Positions 10,971 through 23,319 of a stretch of 64,000 bases of DNA are shown here, one piece after another. The DNA is from Zygaena filipendulae. Lineage: Eukaryota; Arthropoda; Insecta; Lepidoptera; Zygaenidae. Location: assembly GCA_907165275.2 (NCBI GenBank), contig OU015654.1, positions 2,683,501 through 2,747,500 on the forward strand. Direction: 5' to 3'. The position numbers and the translations under genes are program-made. Numbering within the stretch: the first letter of the stretch is position 1; each line of letters opens with the position of its first letter. A model generated the notes under the pieces. It did not search any database, was not told where the DNA came from, and saw nothing but the letters and a program-made list of their open reading frames with translations.

Positions 10971-11548
10971 CATAGTTAATTATACCTAATTACCTACGAA
11001 GGTAGGTATTTGTAATATAGTATATAATAATAATAATAAAAATTGTATAGACACCTAAGACATGGACAAATTAATTAAATTAATATATTAAGGTTCTGCT
11101 TCTCTGAAAACAAGAATGCATATCGCTCGCCTGGGTTCATTAACTTTATTCAATTTCAAGACTAAAGGTTATTTGCTCGCGCAAAAAACACATCGCAGCG
11201 CTTCTGCATCGCTTCCCTACGTCATATTATTATTACACGACGCTGAATGGCTTAACCCTTTCACCGCCACGTTTTGGTAGCCTTAATAAAAGTTAAGGCT
11301 AAAAAACGTGGCCATTACCTCCAGGCTTCACGCTTTAGGCATGATCAGAGAGAAGGTATCTAATGGGCATGATTTCTCGTAGTTTGGGGAATGATTCATA
11401 TCTATCATTTAATCCATGGACCAATTTAAACATATTGGTCCATGTTTAATCTAATAAATATAAAGCCAGCCAGTTCATTGGTTTGTTAGTAGGTAATGTA
11501 GATAATATTACCTGCGTCTTTGACCCCAAGCTTCGACTCAAAACTTGC

Positions 11549-12184
11549 AATAGGGTACTTGCATGATTTTTTTTTCCACTCTAATTTAAATATATATGGC
11601 CTTCTTAAACAAAGCAAGAAAAAGAAAAAAGATATATGCATAAATTAATTAAATAGAGCGTTTTAAAGTTCCTACTTTTAACTTTACCGCCGAAACGCGG
11701 AATGACGTCACTACTTAAAAATTACGCCTTATTAATCTGTGATAGAGATGTCACTGTCGTATTTACAGGGTCATTTGACAGTGACAGACAGATAACTTTA
11801 ATATCCAAAACCGAAATTAACGTTGATCTGTGTCGAGTTACTTCCAAAAGTTCCAGAAAAGAATCTAAATGCTTCTTACCGATGCATTTTAAAGTAAAAA
11901 ACTTCAGAAAAAGTAAAATATGTGTTGACTGTATGCACTTAGTTTCTTTTGCTTTCCCTGAAAGAGGTAAACGTTTCCTAAAAAAATTAAAGTGACGTAA
12001 TATGTTACGCGTGGCTGTGATTGGTGTTTCGTTGCAACGTTCCATTTCACAAAATTAAAAGTTGAATATAATGGAAACTATTAATAATTTTTTAGTAAAT
12101 CTTTCACAATAATGCTTTTCTAAGGCTCTATTTTTGAAATATTGACACAGTTTCGTATTATAAATTTCATGCAAGTACCCTATT
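11549..12184 (+). mobile_element. 636-bp MITE with AATAGGGTACTTGCATGA ends, copy A
   Basis: Starts AATAGGGTACTTGCATGA and ends TCATGCAAGTACCCTATT, an 18-bp terminal inverted repeat. It aligns along its full length with 35662-36287; 18469-18711 is a partial reverse-oriented relative. Inside, 11702-11995 is an open frame of 97 codons whose counterpart in the other copy is also open. The differences between the two are mostly amino-acid changing, as expected without selection, so it is not called a gene. TGACGTCA occurs near 11702. Confidence 0.85.
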
Positions 12185-12785
12185 CACGTGATGTTGGTCA
12201 CTGCTATTAATCGTTATGATTTTTGGGTCCCTAGTTAACGATCGATACGATAACGTTGTCAAAAAGTTGTTGACAGTTAACATGTTTCTACCCTCAGAAC
12301 AAGTTATTCTTCTGAGTTTCTACCTAAATAGTAGTATACTTACCTACCTACTTTTTTATCCTTGCACAAGAAGTCTTTTCTTTGATTTTTTATTAAGTAA
12401 GGGTCTTTTATGTTTTTCATATTTTATTACGGGCATTACGGCAAAAACGTAAGTTTCATAGATTAATTGGGTTTAAAAAAACTTCAACGACAGAATCGAC
12501 AGATGTCATGAAAACGCGGGCAGAGCCGTAGACGGAGTGAAAACGTCAAAGAATCTTTAGACATATGTCTAGTTAATTTGTGTCAAAGAACGAAAATGAA
12601 AAGCGCGTTGCATAGAAGCGTCAAATCGTAAAAAATAAAAATACACATTTTATTTTTGCCCGTTTTTAAACAAATTGTAAATTCGTACAATGCTAAATCG
12701 GCAAGTTATATTAAACTGCATAGTTGTTACTTAGAGAGACATCTAATTCTATTTCAACTGTGTTATTCGCGAAATTAACCCAACA
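12185..12785 (+). promoter_or_regulatory. DNAJC14 upstream region / probable 5' UTR
   Basis: The 600 bp before the DNAJC14 start codon contain no other gene. The last ~200 bp lack repeats and are the likely 5' UTR and core promoter. No TATA box at a convincing distance was found. The exact transcription start cannot be read from sequence. Confidence 0.4.
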
Positions 12786-15700
12786 ATGGCAAGGTCGCCG
12801 CAAGATGATCCTATATTCAGTGACATGCAGCGTAATGCATGGAACTATCGCCATAAAGCCGGCGAAAACACTGCACCTGGTGCTTTAAATGACATGAATC
12901 GATCTCCACTCACCCCCGACACTGGCGCATTGAATGACAACAACATGTATGTAAATCAAAATTTGTTGTCTAATAATGATGTTTATATGAATAAGAATGC
13001 TTATTGTCCGCCCACATTAGATTCACCACAAGTTAATGAGGAAAATTTGTCATATAACAGTATGACGAATCCACCCCGCAATAACTATGGCAATGCTATG
13101 CTAAGTTTGGATAATGGTCCTTTTGTCAGAGTCTTCTATGACACAAACAATCAACAACTCATCTTCCCAAACCATCAGTATGACCTGTACAATCGCAATC
13201 AGTGTATGCAAGACATGTCAATGCAGAATGTACAGCCAAATCACAATGTGTACACTGAATATTCCAATATGAATAACAATATTCACATGCAACAGGCTCC
13301 TGTCACTAAGAATGTTTTTAATCAAGACAGTGATAATTCTCAAACACACATTCCAACATCAAAAATCCTGAAAGAATTTTTGGGCAATTTAGAACCAACA
13401 CCTAATTCCACTGGTTCGTACTCTCCATTCGGACAGAATTATCCTCTCAATCATCCAGATGCTCCAACTATTAACATACTACAAAACAATGCTATGCCTA
13501 TGGAGACTCCAATGTTGATGAAACAAGAAAATTCTCCAAAAAGAAATGAAAATAGTCCTTTAGCTGATACAAGCAATAAAAAACGTATAGTTGCTGAAGT
13601 GAAGCCTATGCGTCCCACATACTCTGATGTATTGGCTAAAAACGCTAAAAACACCCAATCAGATGCCCCACGCAAAACTAAACAGCAGAATGTTGATGCT
13701 AAGCCAGCAAACATTAAAGGCAATAACAAAAATGAGAAGCACACTGGTAACATAAAATATTCAAATGACGAAATAAAGCACAAAAATGAAAAAAAACAAC
13801 CAAGCACAATTTCATCTGGCAGTGAATCTGGAGACATCAATATTGATGATCTCAACAAGCAGCATAAACAAAACAAAAAATCAAAGAATAAACGAAGCAA
13901 TATCTCCCATAAATGGTCTTCCATTGATGATATACCAAATGAAGGGGACAATGTTTATAACAATGACAATAGAAGTCAATTCGTATTTATTGAAACACAA
14001 CCAGAGAAACCAGTTAAGAAGGAAAAGAAAAATAATGATTTTAGGAAGAACTCTGATAGTATAATAGCATCGGAAGAGGAATCAAAACAGAATGAAGATA
14101 ATCAGTCTGAATTTGTCTTCCAGGAAAATCAGAATGACTCTTCTAAGGTTAAAAAGAAAAAAGAGAAGAGTCATTATAAAGTGGCCAAGCCTGTCCAGGA
14201 TAAAAAGAAAAATGTGCAGAATAAATGGAGGAGAAACAAGCCTGGATACTTAGGGTTGGTACAAAACTATCTGGAGCACTGGAGTGGAGCAACATGGAAG
14301 GCACTTATATGGTTCATTTATCTGATATCGGATGTCTGCCGGATGAGTGCTCATCTTTCATTTGACCTGTAAGTTTTTAGAACTACTTTGAGTATATAAA
14401 AAAATTAATCATCATGAAAATATTGTCTATACTAATATTATAAAGAGAAAAGATTTGAATTTTTTGGTTGTTTGTTATGATTTAACTCAAAACTACTGGA
14501 CCGATTTAAAAAATTCTTTCACTATTAAAAAGCTACCTACATTATCCTTGGGTAACATTATCTATATTGTAATCTGCTAGTATACAATATTATACCTATT
14601 GTAACTTCTTAGATCATATTACTTGATGTATCACTAAAATGACAACTTACCAATAACTTATATTTTTATCTTTTGCTAACCATAATAAGGAAGAAGAAGT
14701 CAAATTCTACGACAGATTGGCTTGAATACCATAACCATATAACTGGAAAACTATAGTCTAATAAAAAACTTATATCACCCTCAGATGTACATCAGTGTTT
14801 ACACAAACATATGTAAGCTCACAAGCAGTGTGGCGGAGTACCAAGGATTGGCTATATAGGATCAGCGATAACAAGTACCTTGTGTACATAGATAGGAAAT
14901 TTGGACACACACGCTTTGGCTTTTGGAGGAAATTGAAATGGTTTAAAAAAGGTAACTTAACTATATACACAATACATATTTCTAAGTAAATTATTCTGCT
15001 GAGTGGTTGTTTAATATTTTTGTATGCTCTTGGTTTTTAATAAAGATTCACAAGCAATAATTTCGGGATTCTCGCGGGAGTTCCGGGATAAAAAGTATCC
15101 TTTGTCCTTTTCTGTACCCCTGCCAACGTGTATGCAAAATTTAATGGTGATTGGTCCAGCCGTTAAGGTGTGATGCCGTGACCTAGGCAAATAGGGATTA
15201 ATTTTTATATAATAATAATAAACCATTTATTGCCAAAACAAAAAAAAACTCCATCCTGATGAACCAGCAGCTGAGAATCTTGAAGGGATTGTTAATTCAC
15301 AATGGTGAAGCTGCTAGGAACGGCTAGTTAAATAGACATAATTTAAGATGGATTTTCTGCTTCAATATACATACAAAACATCTTTAAAAAATGTGAAATA
15401 ACTTGTGGGAGTAGTGTGTTTACACATTATATGTAATATTACAGAGGCGGAAACAGATGTTGGCAATGATTCAACAAAGCTGAACGCAAATATACCTTTG
15501 CCTGCAACTGGCGAAGAAGCTATGAAAAGACTGTTAGCGTGCAAAGGAAAAGATCCATACAGGTATGTGATTTGTTTGTCTGTGTTATTTTGCCCACAGC
15601 TCCGCTTGCGTGGTTCGAAAGTGCACTGATGCCACTGCCAATCTATAATAATATTTTATGCTTTTAAGATCCAAATTAAATCATCAATATTCCAATTTTA

Positions 15701-18700
15701 AGAACGCCTATGTTCAAGATAGAAAGTTCCTAAATGTTTTTAAAATCTGTCCAATTCTGTTCACATAAAACACAAAACCACATCACCCCCACTTCGACAA
15801 GGGTCTCCCCACGTATGCTCCCCACTAGCTAACTTGCATTAAGCTCGGCCGTACACGCACCCGAAGACTATTCTGTTGTAAGGAATTGATGCCTTCGCTT
15901 AGGGTGTCCTTATTGGGGTACCGAACGAGCAAAACCGTCCGTGTGTGACCGGGGTAAGCCAGGTCAATCGGCAATTGAAACGTGGGTATATGAGAGAAGA
16001 GTCTTATAGATGCTAGTGTGGTGCCGGTTTTGCGTGTGTGAACTAACGGCTGTGTGTGCGTGAACTAACAGCTGTGTGTGTGTTAGCTAACCGCTAGAAG
16101 TGTGTGCGTAGACTAACGGCCTTGTCACATGACCTGAGTCTTGACGGCTGTGTATGTGTGATGTAACGGCTGTATGTGCTTGAGCTAATGGTTGTTTTTT
16201 TTTATTTTTATTTATTACATGGCCATGGAAGCTAGTCCTTCAGCCGAACTAATGGTTGACTATGATGCGTGAGCTGGTGCATGTGAGTGCGTGAGCTAAC
16301 GGCTGCGTATGCGCAAGCATTAGCCGTTAAGTTGTGTGTGCGTGTGTGTTTGACGTAACGGCTGTGTATTTGTGTGCTAACGGCCGTGTGCACCGCCACC
16401 GACAGCATCCTGGGGGTGAGCGTGGCGTGCACGGACGAGGACATCAAGCGCTACTACCGGCGGCAGGCATTCCTCGTGCACCCCGACAAGAACCAGCAGC
16501 CCGGCGCCGAGGAGGCGTTCAAGATACTGCAGCACGCGTTCGACCTCATCGGGGAGCCGGTCAGTGAACTGAGTGATCACATTCGAAAACACTAGTATAT
16601 ATTTAGCTGGTTTGTGTGCGTATTATTTTTGTTGTAATCAATATGACGCGCTCCAACGAGAATCGTATACTGAACTTCTTCTTTCTCGCACTTTAAAAAT
16701 GCTAAATGGAACTGCTGGCAAGCTGTTTTCACACCTGTCGGTATTCAGCTTTTTTCATGGCAGAAGGTGGTCTTTTCTCATCGACCTGACCCACGTCAAC
16801 CAGTTTTAGTTCTATTTAATGAAAGAATTGGATTTTATTTGAATAGGCTATTTCACTGTTGTTGAAATGTTGACATCCAATAATTACACTCGAAAATATC
16901 ATGGATAAGCATAACATAAGCGAAAAAATCAATAGATTAAAAAATAGAAAAGGTAATATTTATTAAACTGTTTAATTTTGACTGTGTCTGTCTCTTTCTA
17001 AAACGGAATTTGGTATGGCGGTTGTAAGGCGCTACAAGCCGAGTGACGTCACTATAGGACTAGCGCTTCTCTGTAAAAGAATAATGCTATTATACTACTA
17101 AGTTGGATCAAATACAACATAGTGACCAAATTTCATCATGATTGGAGTCCATCGCGGACAAACAACGTGACACGTGATTTTTACAGCGTGTTAATGAATT
17201 AACTGAAAACTAGAAAGTAGTTTGCTCAGAATCGACTTCCGAATCGATCGCACCATATTCTAATATAGGTCATATTTTTTCATTTTTACTAGCCCATGTC
17301 TAAATTATTTATAATACAATATTTGGCGCGTACGCCGCCCGCAGCAAAATGATTCGAACCGGTAGGCGCGGGCGTAGCGCTTGGAATTTCGCAGATAGGT
17401 CACCTCGAAACTAATGTTGAATAACTTTTGAAGTATAAATTTTTTTGACTTAAAATATATTTTTATCATATTATTGTTTATTTTTTTAAATGGGGTGTAT
17501 CAGGTTTTCAGTTAATTCATTAACACGTTGTATATATTAAGATACGATTAAGAAGATAAGATAATAAAAAATAAACACTAAAATCCTTTATGCGGAATTC
17601 CATGTGCGGCCAGGCGCGGCGGGCGGCGTACGAGCGGCGCGCGCAGGAGTCGCGGCACGCGGAGGCGGCGTGGGGCGAGCTCAGCCAGCTGCTGGCGCAG
17701 CTGCACGACAAGATGGAGTACGCCGCCAACACCATCCGGTGAGGGGCGCATACGGGCCGGCCTTCCTTACGTCATTCGTGAGACGGTTGGGGGGAGGGGT
17801 GAGCCGAACCTCACCCGTTCTCGTGGGGAGGGGCGTAATTTTCTTTCGCGAGATACTAACATTGCGAGAAAAAATTACAGAACTGTTTCTCCACTAAAAC
17901 ATATTATACTTATGTGTTGCCTTTTGAAAAATCTCACGTGAGATTATCGAGCGGTCGGCTACACCCCGCCGCCGCCGACAACGCCGTTTATTACACCGTG
18001 TTCGAAAGGACATAAGGTACCTTTCATCCAGAAAAAAGAACTATTTCCCTGAGATACAAAGAAAATTGATCGACAAAAATTTCTACGACAAAGCGAACGA
18101 AGCCAGCGGTTTGATGTTGCGCTTTATGCTATGTTTGCGTGTATTGTGTAGGTGCACCAACTGCGGCCGGCGCCACAAGCGCGTGCTGACGGAGCGGCCG
18201 TGCTACGCGGCGCGGTACTGCGCGCAGTGCAAGATACGGCACTCCGCCAAAGAGGTACGTGTGTACTGTGTACTGTGCTCAGTCGGTGTATGTAAACCTC
18301 TTTTGACAGTAATTGAATTTTATTGCAATCGAAGAATAGAGATTTACCTATATAAAGAAGCAACACTCCGCCTCCCGCCTATTTCATGCCTCCTCGTGCC
18401 CCGCGAAAATGATCTTGGCAAAGAACGCGGAAAGTTTGACACGTGTAGAATCTACATGTGACAGTAATAATAGGGTACTTGCATGAAATTTGTTATAAGA
18501 AATTGTGTTAATATTTCAAAAAAAGAGGCTTAGAAAATCGTTATCGTGAAAGATTTACTAAAAAAATTTCAGTGGTTCCCAAAATATTCAACTTTTAATT
18601 TTGTGAAACGGAACATTGCAACGAAACACCAATCACAGCCAAGCTTAACACATGACGTCACTTTTATTTTTTAGAAAACATTTACCTCTTTCAGAGAAGG

Positions 18701-21281
18701 CAAAAGAAACGCACAACACGTGTACACGCATACAAGCCGGTCGTCCTTACATGTGGGAAAGTACTTGATTCAGGACATTTGTCAGTTCAGTGTCACCGGG
18801 CTGATTGCAATAGTAATAAAGTTGAAAAACTGACAAATGTGTCACATATTGCTGCAGCTGACTGTTTGTGACAAGCAATTGCATGTGAAGGTTTCTCACG
18901 TCCCCGATACGGAATATGATTGGCACTGGGAAAAAAAATGGAGCCCTGAAGGCACAACTGCGATACTTCACTCAATCGAAATAATAAGAAAAAAATCCCC
19001 ACTACTATCTACTACAAGCGGCCGGCTTGTTGGTCGTGGGACTCATGCCGGGGTGCGGAGTGACGAAGTTTGAGTTCAAAATTCAAATTGTTTTCTTTTT
19101 TTTTTACTATTGCGAACAGGCCAGACGTTCGATCACAGCTCAGCTGGTGTTAAGCGAGTGTGGTCGAAGATTGTAGAAAGCCTGGAATGGGAACTGGCTT
19201 TCAAGTAAGGCTGTCGCAAGGTGGTAGCAAGCCAGCCGGACACTACTAATAGTGCCCTACCGCTATGCTATGTAATGTTTTCCTTCACCGACAGCCCGAG
19301 ATCATGGTTAAGGTTTGAACCTACGCGTTGCGGCGTTTGATCCGAACGCACCAACCACTGAGCTATCATCGCTGTTTAGAAGCTATCGCCTCTAGGCTCG
19401 CCGCTACGTCGTGGCGGGGTGTGGGGAGGCACGAAGTAGGCGGGGGCGGAGAGTGTCGCTTTTTTACTTCTAGTAATAGTTTTTATGGTGTTTCTATAAA
19501 GAGTTATCTATCTATTTGTCCAGGGTGACATATGGGCGGAGTCAAGTTTGCTGGGACTGCTCGTGATGTACTACGCGTGCATGGACGGCGCCGTCTACCA
19601 GATCACACAGTGGGCCAGCTGCCAGGTGAGCTGCGACACGCGTTGCGATATTCAACTCTATGATCTTTGGCATAGAGTTCAAAATTCGATGATGATGAAT
19701 AAATTTTGCACGAAATGCTGGTGGGGTTCCGTAAAATGGGCATGTTGACTAATTTTTGTTTTTTTAGTTCGTCTTGTAGATTATTAAAAAATATTGGACA
19801 AGTTTTTTTTTCTTTTTTTACGTAATCAAAAAATAAAGGCGATATATTGAGTTGTAATTTCGCGTGAACTCACTATTCTGACAGTTTGTATGGCGGTTTT
19901 AGCGGTTAATGACGTCACGACCCCCTCACCCTAAACTTTAATGCGCTTTATCTCTGTATATTTTAATTTATTTGAAAAAGCAAAAAATATGTGTCTATTG
20001 TTTTTTTTTTATTTTCTAACTGACGAACTAATTAGAATTTTGATTTTCTAAAGTAGTTCACATCCCATTCCAATACTTACCACAAACTAAAATATCTGTT
20101 TATCAATAATTTCCAAAGTAGGTACATCGATTATAACCAGCAAGATTTTAATTACGAGTTTTTGACCTAATCTACGAATATAAAGAAACTCCTCGCTGGC
20201 TCATCGACGCTCAAGCACACTACTGAAGCTAGCTAGCGACACGAAGTTTAAATAGTATCATAAAATTTTAAAAAAACCTATTTTATTAAACCCTCAAGGG
20301 TGAGAACCGTGAGGCGCGAGTGAAACAGCTCGCGCTCGGTATTGTGTGTTGATCGGTCTGTGGTGGTTCCGCCAGAAGAAGAACCTGAAGCAGCTGCGGC
20401 CGGACGGCCACGTGGTGCAGTACCGCATCGTGCTGGGCAGCAGGGCGGCCGCCGCGCCCGACGCCGCGCGCCGCGCCTCCGCCGGGTGCGTACACATGCA
20501 CACAAGCACACGCACGGACACACACACACATGAACGCGCGCACGCACACACATACGCACATGCAAGCACGCATGCACATGCGCGTTCGCATACCCACGCA
20601 TGCACACACTGATACACACACGCACGCACGCACACCGACACAACACACGCACATATACACGCACACATGTGCGCATGCACGCGAAATGCCACATGTACAG
20701 ATTCGCACGCATGCGTACACACGCACACACACAATACACATGTATGCACGCGCACATGTACACATTCCGACTCATGCATACACACAGGCACGCGCGTACC
20801 CTGACACACGCATACACACGCACGCTTCAATATTAACGCGAATGTTACCGAATGGGAATAGTTGATCCTAACTTTGATATTATAAATGCGAATGTTAGTT
20901 AGTTTGTTACACTTTCAAGCCTTAACTACTCAACCGATCATCATGAGCGCTTTGACATGGCGCAAGATTATTATTAGGTGATTAATCACCATCGACTAGG
21001 TATAATGACTTGACTTGATGAAGCTGTAATAACAATAATATTATACTGGCACTGGGCATAATAATTTCTATAGTCAAACATCATAATCTGTTCCGAAGTC
21101 TTACTAGAAATGTGTGAAACTTATCAAACATTTTCCAAATTTCAGTAACGATCCGAATTTGGAGGAGTTTCTGAACAACTTTTACAGCAAGTCGGGCGTA
21201 CCCGGCAACACGGCGAGCGCCAGCCCGCCCGCCGCCGCCGCTGACGCCAAAAAGCGACGCAATAAAAAACCTAAAGCTTAG
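12786..21281 (+). CDS. DNAJC14: DnaJ homolog subfamily C member 14-like (ER membrane J-protein)
   Basis: Nine coding exons: 12786-14368, 14785-14951, 15445-15562, 16406-16559, 17614-17738, 18152-18254, 19524-19625, 20376-20485, 21146-21281 (865 codons plus stop, frame kept at every GT-AG junction). Exon 1 is a long low-complexity N/K/S-rich, probably disordered, region ending in a hydrophobic helix ([15 protein letters not shown]) that begins the membrane part. Exons 3-4 encode the J domain (DPYSILGV ... [17 protein letters not shown] at about residues 648-650), needed to stimulate Hsp70 ATPase. Exon 6 gives two CxxC pairs (CTNC, CAQC), a likely zinc ribbon, and exon 7 the conserved [11 protein letters not shown] and ITQWASCQ blocks typical of DNAJC14. 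The C-terminus is lysine/arginine-rich (KKRRNKKPK). Vertebrate DNAJC14 (DRIP78) is an ER chaperone for receptor export; that role is inferred here. Exons 1-3 are AT-rich and 4-8 GC-rich. The start was chosen as the first ATG of the long frame. Confidence 0.93.
15040..15200 (+). repeat. Helitron-like module fragment in DNAJC14 intron 2
   Basis: AATTTCGGGATTCTCGCGGG and GTTCCGGGATAAAAAGTATC followed by CAACGTGTATGCAAAATTTA and GTCCAGCCGTTAAGGTGTGA. It lies between exons 2 and 3. Confidence 0.55.
16040..16400. repeat. Degenerate CTAACGGCTGTGTGTGCGTG minisatellite
   Basis: Variants of CTAACGGCTGTGTGTGCGTG recur about every 25-35 bp in DNAJC14 intron 3, ending just before the J-domain exon at 16406. 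The run is interrupted at 16195-16250 by a T-rich insertion that looks like a LINE 3' tail (TTTATTTATTACATGG). The last unit supplies the sequence next to the splice acceptor CACCGACAG. Confidence 0.7.
17187..17527. mobile_element. ~340-bp MITE with CGTGTTAATGAATTAACTGA ends, copy 1
   Basis: Left end CGTGTTAATGAATTAACTGA and right end TCAGTTAATTCATTAACACG are exact inverted repeats, extended inward by AAA on both sides. The interior (CAAATATTGGCGCGTACG-like core, CGGTAGGCGCGGGCG, AGCGCTTGGAATTTCG, TAGGTCACCTCGAAACTAAT) recurs in reverse orientation at 60193-60535. It sits in DNAJC14 intron 4, close before exon 5. No coding capacity. Confidence 0.9.
18469..18711 (-). mobile_element. Partial copy of the 630-bp AATAGGGTACTTGCATGA MITE
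   Basis: The start AATAGGGTACTTGCATGA, then the reverse complement of the right-hand third of copy B (AAAGATTTACTAAAAAAATT, ACGAAACACCAATCACAGCC, CATGACGTCACTTTTA, CATTTACCTCTTTCAGAGA). Homology stops near 18711 and the other terminus is missing. Lies in DNAJC14 intron 6. Confidence 0.8.
19091..19373 (-). mobile_element. tRNA-derived SINE, minus orientation
   Basis: On the minus strand the head reads GATGATAGCTCAGTGGTTGG (A-box-like) and, about 35 bp later, GGTTCAAACC (B box), the internal pol III promoter arrangement of a tRNA. A ~200-bp unrelated body follows and the copy ends in an A-rich tail (plus-strand T run at 19091-19105). This is the structure of a tRNA-derived SINE and not a functional tRNA gene, as no cloverleaf closes after the B box. 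Lies in DNAJC14 intron 6. Confidence 0.8.
19738..20066 (+). mobile_element. ~325-bp TGACGTCA MITE, copy 2
   Basis: GGGCATGTTGACTA start, the paired central sites (here degenerate GTGAACTCAC and intact TGACGTCACG) and a right end GTAGTTCACATCCC. Inserted in DNAJC14 intron 7, same orientation as copies 1 and 3. Confidence 0.85.
20486..20830. repeat. Compound (CA)/(GCAC)-rich microsatellite
   Basis: About 340 bp of CA-, CGCA- and ACAT-based simple sequence begins within a few bases of the DNAJC14 exon 8 donor. Long open frames across it on both strands (up to about 180 codons, Cys/Val- or His/Thr-rich) are by-products of the repeat. Alternating purine-pyrimidine sequence of this kind can adopt Z-DNA (known property, not shown here). 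Confidence 0.9.
20876..20950 (+). repeat. 5' end of a Helitron-like module
   Basis: GATATTATAAATGCGAATGT then TTTGTTACACTTTCAAGCC and TCAACCGATCATCATGA, the plus-orientation start of the dispersed module, truncated afterwards. Confidence 0.5.
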
Positions 21282-22700
21282 TGGGTAGGTACTACCTACA
21301 GTTTTTAATATAAAGCGTCTCCATAAACAACCTCCTCCACTCTAGATCCAAATTCAAATCTACTGGTGCGATTTATTTTCGAATTTGGTACGCGTGTGTT
21401 ATGTACTTTTTTTTTCGTAGCTGCCTACTAGTTTTACTACTAACTAGTTTTGTTTGACTTTGACTTTGTCATCAGACTTTTCCAGTATTGGACTCGGTTC
21501 TTCTTCGCTAGTGCAGGGAATCATATCGATCGAATAATATTACTTTATAATCGTAGCACTTAAATTACGCAGTAGTCGTGATTCTAGCGTGTTCTGTTAT
21601 TTTTTTTTTATAATAAATTAAATAAATAATTTATTTGAGTACAACTTTTTTTTTAATGTTATAAAAACAACCAGGTCAGGATCAACACCTTTGCAGAAAT
21701 GAAAGAGTACATTTTATTGTTTTTAAGCGATATTTTGAAGCCGTTATTAAAACGAAAGTGATTCGTTGATATGCCAGTATTTTTGATATCCTAGTTTTAT
21801 TAACTGAAAATATCTGCCTTTCGCACACAAAATATATAATATAAGCAAATATACATATATGTTCATATAAACAATAAAACCAGAGCCGAACCTAAATATT
21901 ATAACATAACCTGTTGATTTAGAAAAATGTTTCATATAAATACCTAGAAAACTATATGAAAATATGATCTACACAATAACTACAATTTATTAAAAATGTA
22001 GCTAGCTCGAGCGGAACCCTTTTTTGTGAGTTAAAAAGTTAAAAATTTAATTATAATATTAATAATAAAATGACCATGTTATGTAACTGTCGCACTAATA
22101 TTTGTATGCTGATATTATATGAACTTGTGTTTTAAAACTAATAATATATGTATATACATTATTTTTAAACAAATGAAAAAATTCTTTAACGTAATTTTGA
22201 AGCGAGATTTGTAATCAACCTGTGTTCTTTGATTAAATCGGTATAAATATAAGATGCTTTTCTTTAGCGAGTGTCGCCACTTAAATTGTCCTTATAGCGG
22301 AACCATACTGTCGGGTTATGGTCGTGCATTCGTCTCTTCGGCCGCCTACGAAACCAGTCCTACGTAACCGGTTTCGTAGAACGAATAACATTTCACACAC
22401 CGACACCGCACCACACAGCCCCAGCTCGATAGTATGTTTCCAGCTTTTCTCTTAGCACTTCTAGCGTGTAGATTAGGCCTCAACGAGATCTGCTGGTCGG
22501 ATTCTCTTTAGAAAAAAGTGTAAGTAATAATAAATACTCTCGTTGCAAAGTTTCTCATAGGAAAAACTTGGCTTTCTAATTATTATAAATTAATATTTTA
22601 TATAATTATAATATTATTTTAAGATAACAGTAACGCGTTCTCTTTAAATTGATAAGAGCTTGAAATCTGTAGAGCTTTCATAAGTGACAGCAATAATTAT
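21282..22700 (+). other. DNAJC14 3' UTR and AT-rich downstream spacer
   Basis: After the TAG at 21279-21281 the first clustered polyadenylation-like AATAAA is at 21612-21617, in a run of overlapping AATAAATAAT. The transcript probably ends near 21.64 kb. Beyond it the sequence is AT-rich; a GC-richer patch at 22310-22400 (TACGAAACCAGTCC ... GGTTTCGTAGAACG) is a small imperfect inverted repeat. No gene seen. Confidence 0.5.
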
Positions 22701-22705
22701 TATGC

Positions 22706-22790
22706 TTATATTTATTTTATTCATTTATTTATTTAAACTTTTTGCACAAAATGGTACAAAAGGCGGACTTAATGCCAGTTCCGCTGCTAT
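22706..22790 (-). repeat. LINE 3' end with (TAAA)n tail, minus orientation
   Basis: On the minus strand: GGCATTAAGTCCGCCTTTTG, TACCATTTTGTGCAAAAAG, then AAATAAATAAATGAATAA. A 5'-truncated LINE insertion of which only about 80 bp remain. Same end as in 33062-33103. Confidence 0.65.
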
Positions 22791-23319
22791 ATGTATGTAT
22801 GTTATAGCTTTTGTATTATTTTTGTTATTTTCATGATATAAACATCACATAGTCTTATTTAAACTCATATTGATTTGATACATCCATTTGTCGACATAGT
22901 AATAATGATCGCGATATCATTGCATCACTATAATGTAATAAATTAATGTACTAATAACTTTAATTTTGGTGTGAAATGCCGCCCAAAAATTGCTAATCTA
23001 CCTCCGCCGGTATCATAAAGGCATGACCCCTTTCAACCTTTTAAGTAGAGATGAAACGGATAATGATTTGGCCGGATACCGGATATTCGGTAAGCTACGA
23101 GGCCGGAGCGCCGGATATCCGGCTACCGGTTATTCGGCCCTTTATCGCGTTACATGACGCGATCAGTTGGCGGTGAAAGAGTTTGGGTGTTACTATCGCA
23201 CGTGAGCGGACATCGGGACTACTCGGGGGCGTTCGAGTCGTATTATCACGCGTGTAAGTTTGTGACGTTTGTGTTTGCGATGCCGTGGCCCGGGGCGTCG
23301 TCTCGAGACCACGGGCAAT

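Noticed and set aside
11722..12045. 107-codon minus-strand frame in the 636-bp MITE
   Set aside because: Antisense to the other open frame of the element, not kept open in copy B, no similarity.
19320..19373. tRNA gene
   Set aside because: A and B boxes are present on the minus strand but no acceptor stem closes, and an unrelated body with an A-rich tail follows, as in a SINE.
20278..20865. Open frames of 110-181 codons on both strands
   Set aside because: They are translations of a CA/GCAC microsatellite (Cys/Val-rich on one strand, His/Thr-rich on the other) and overlap the real DNAJC14 exon 8.
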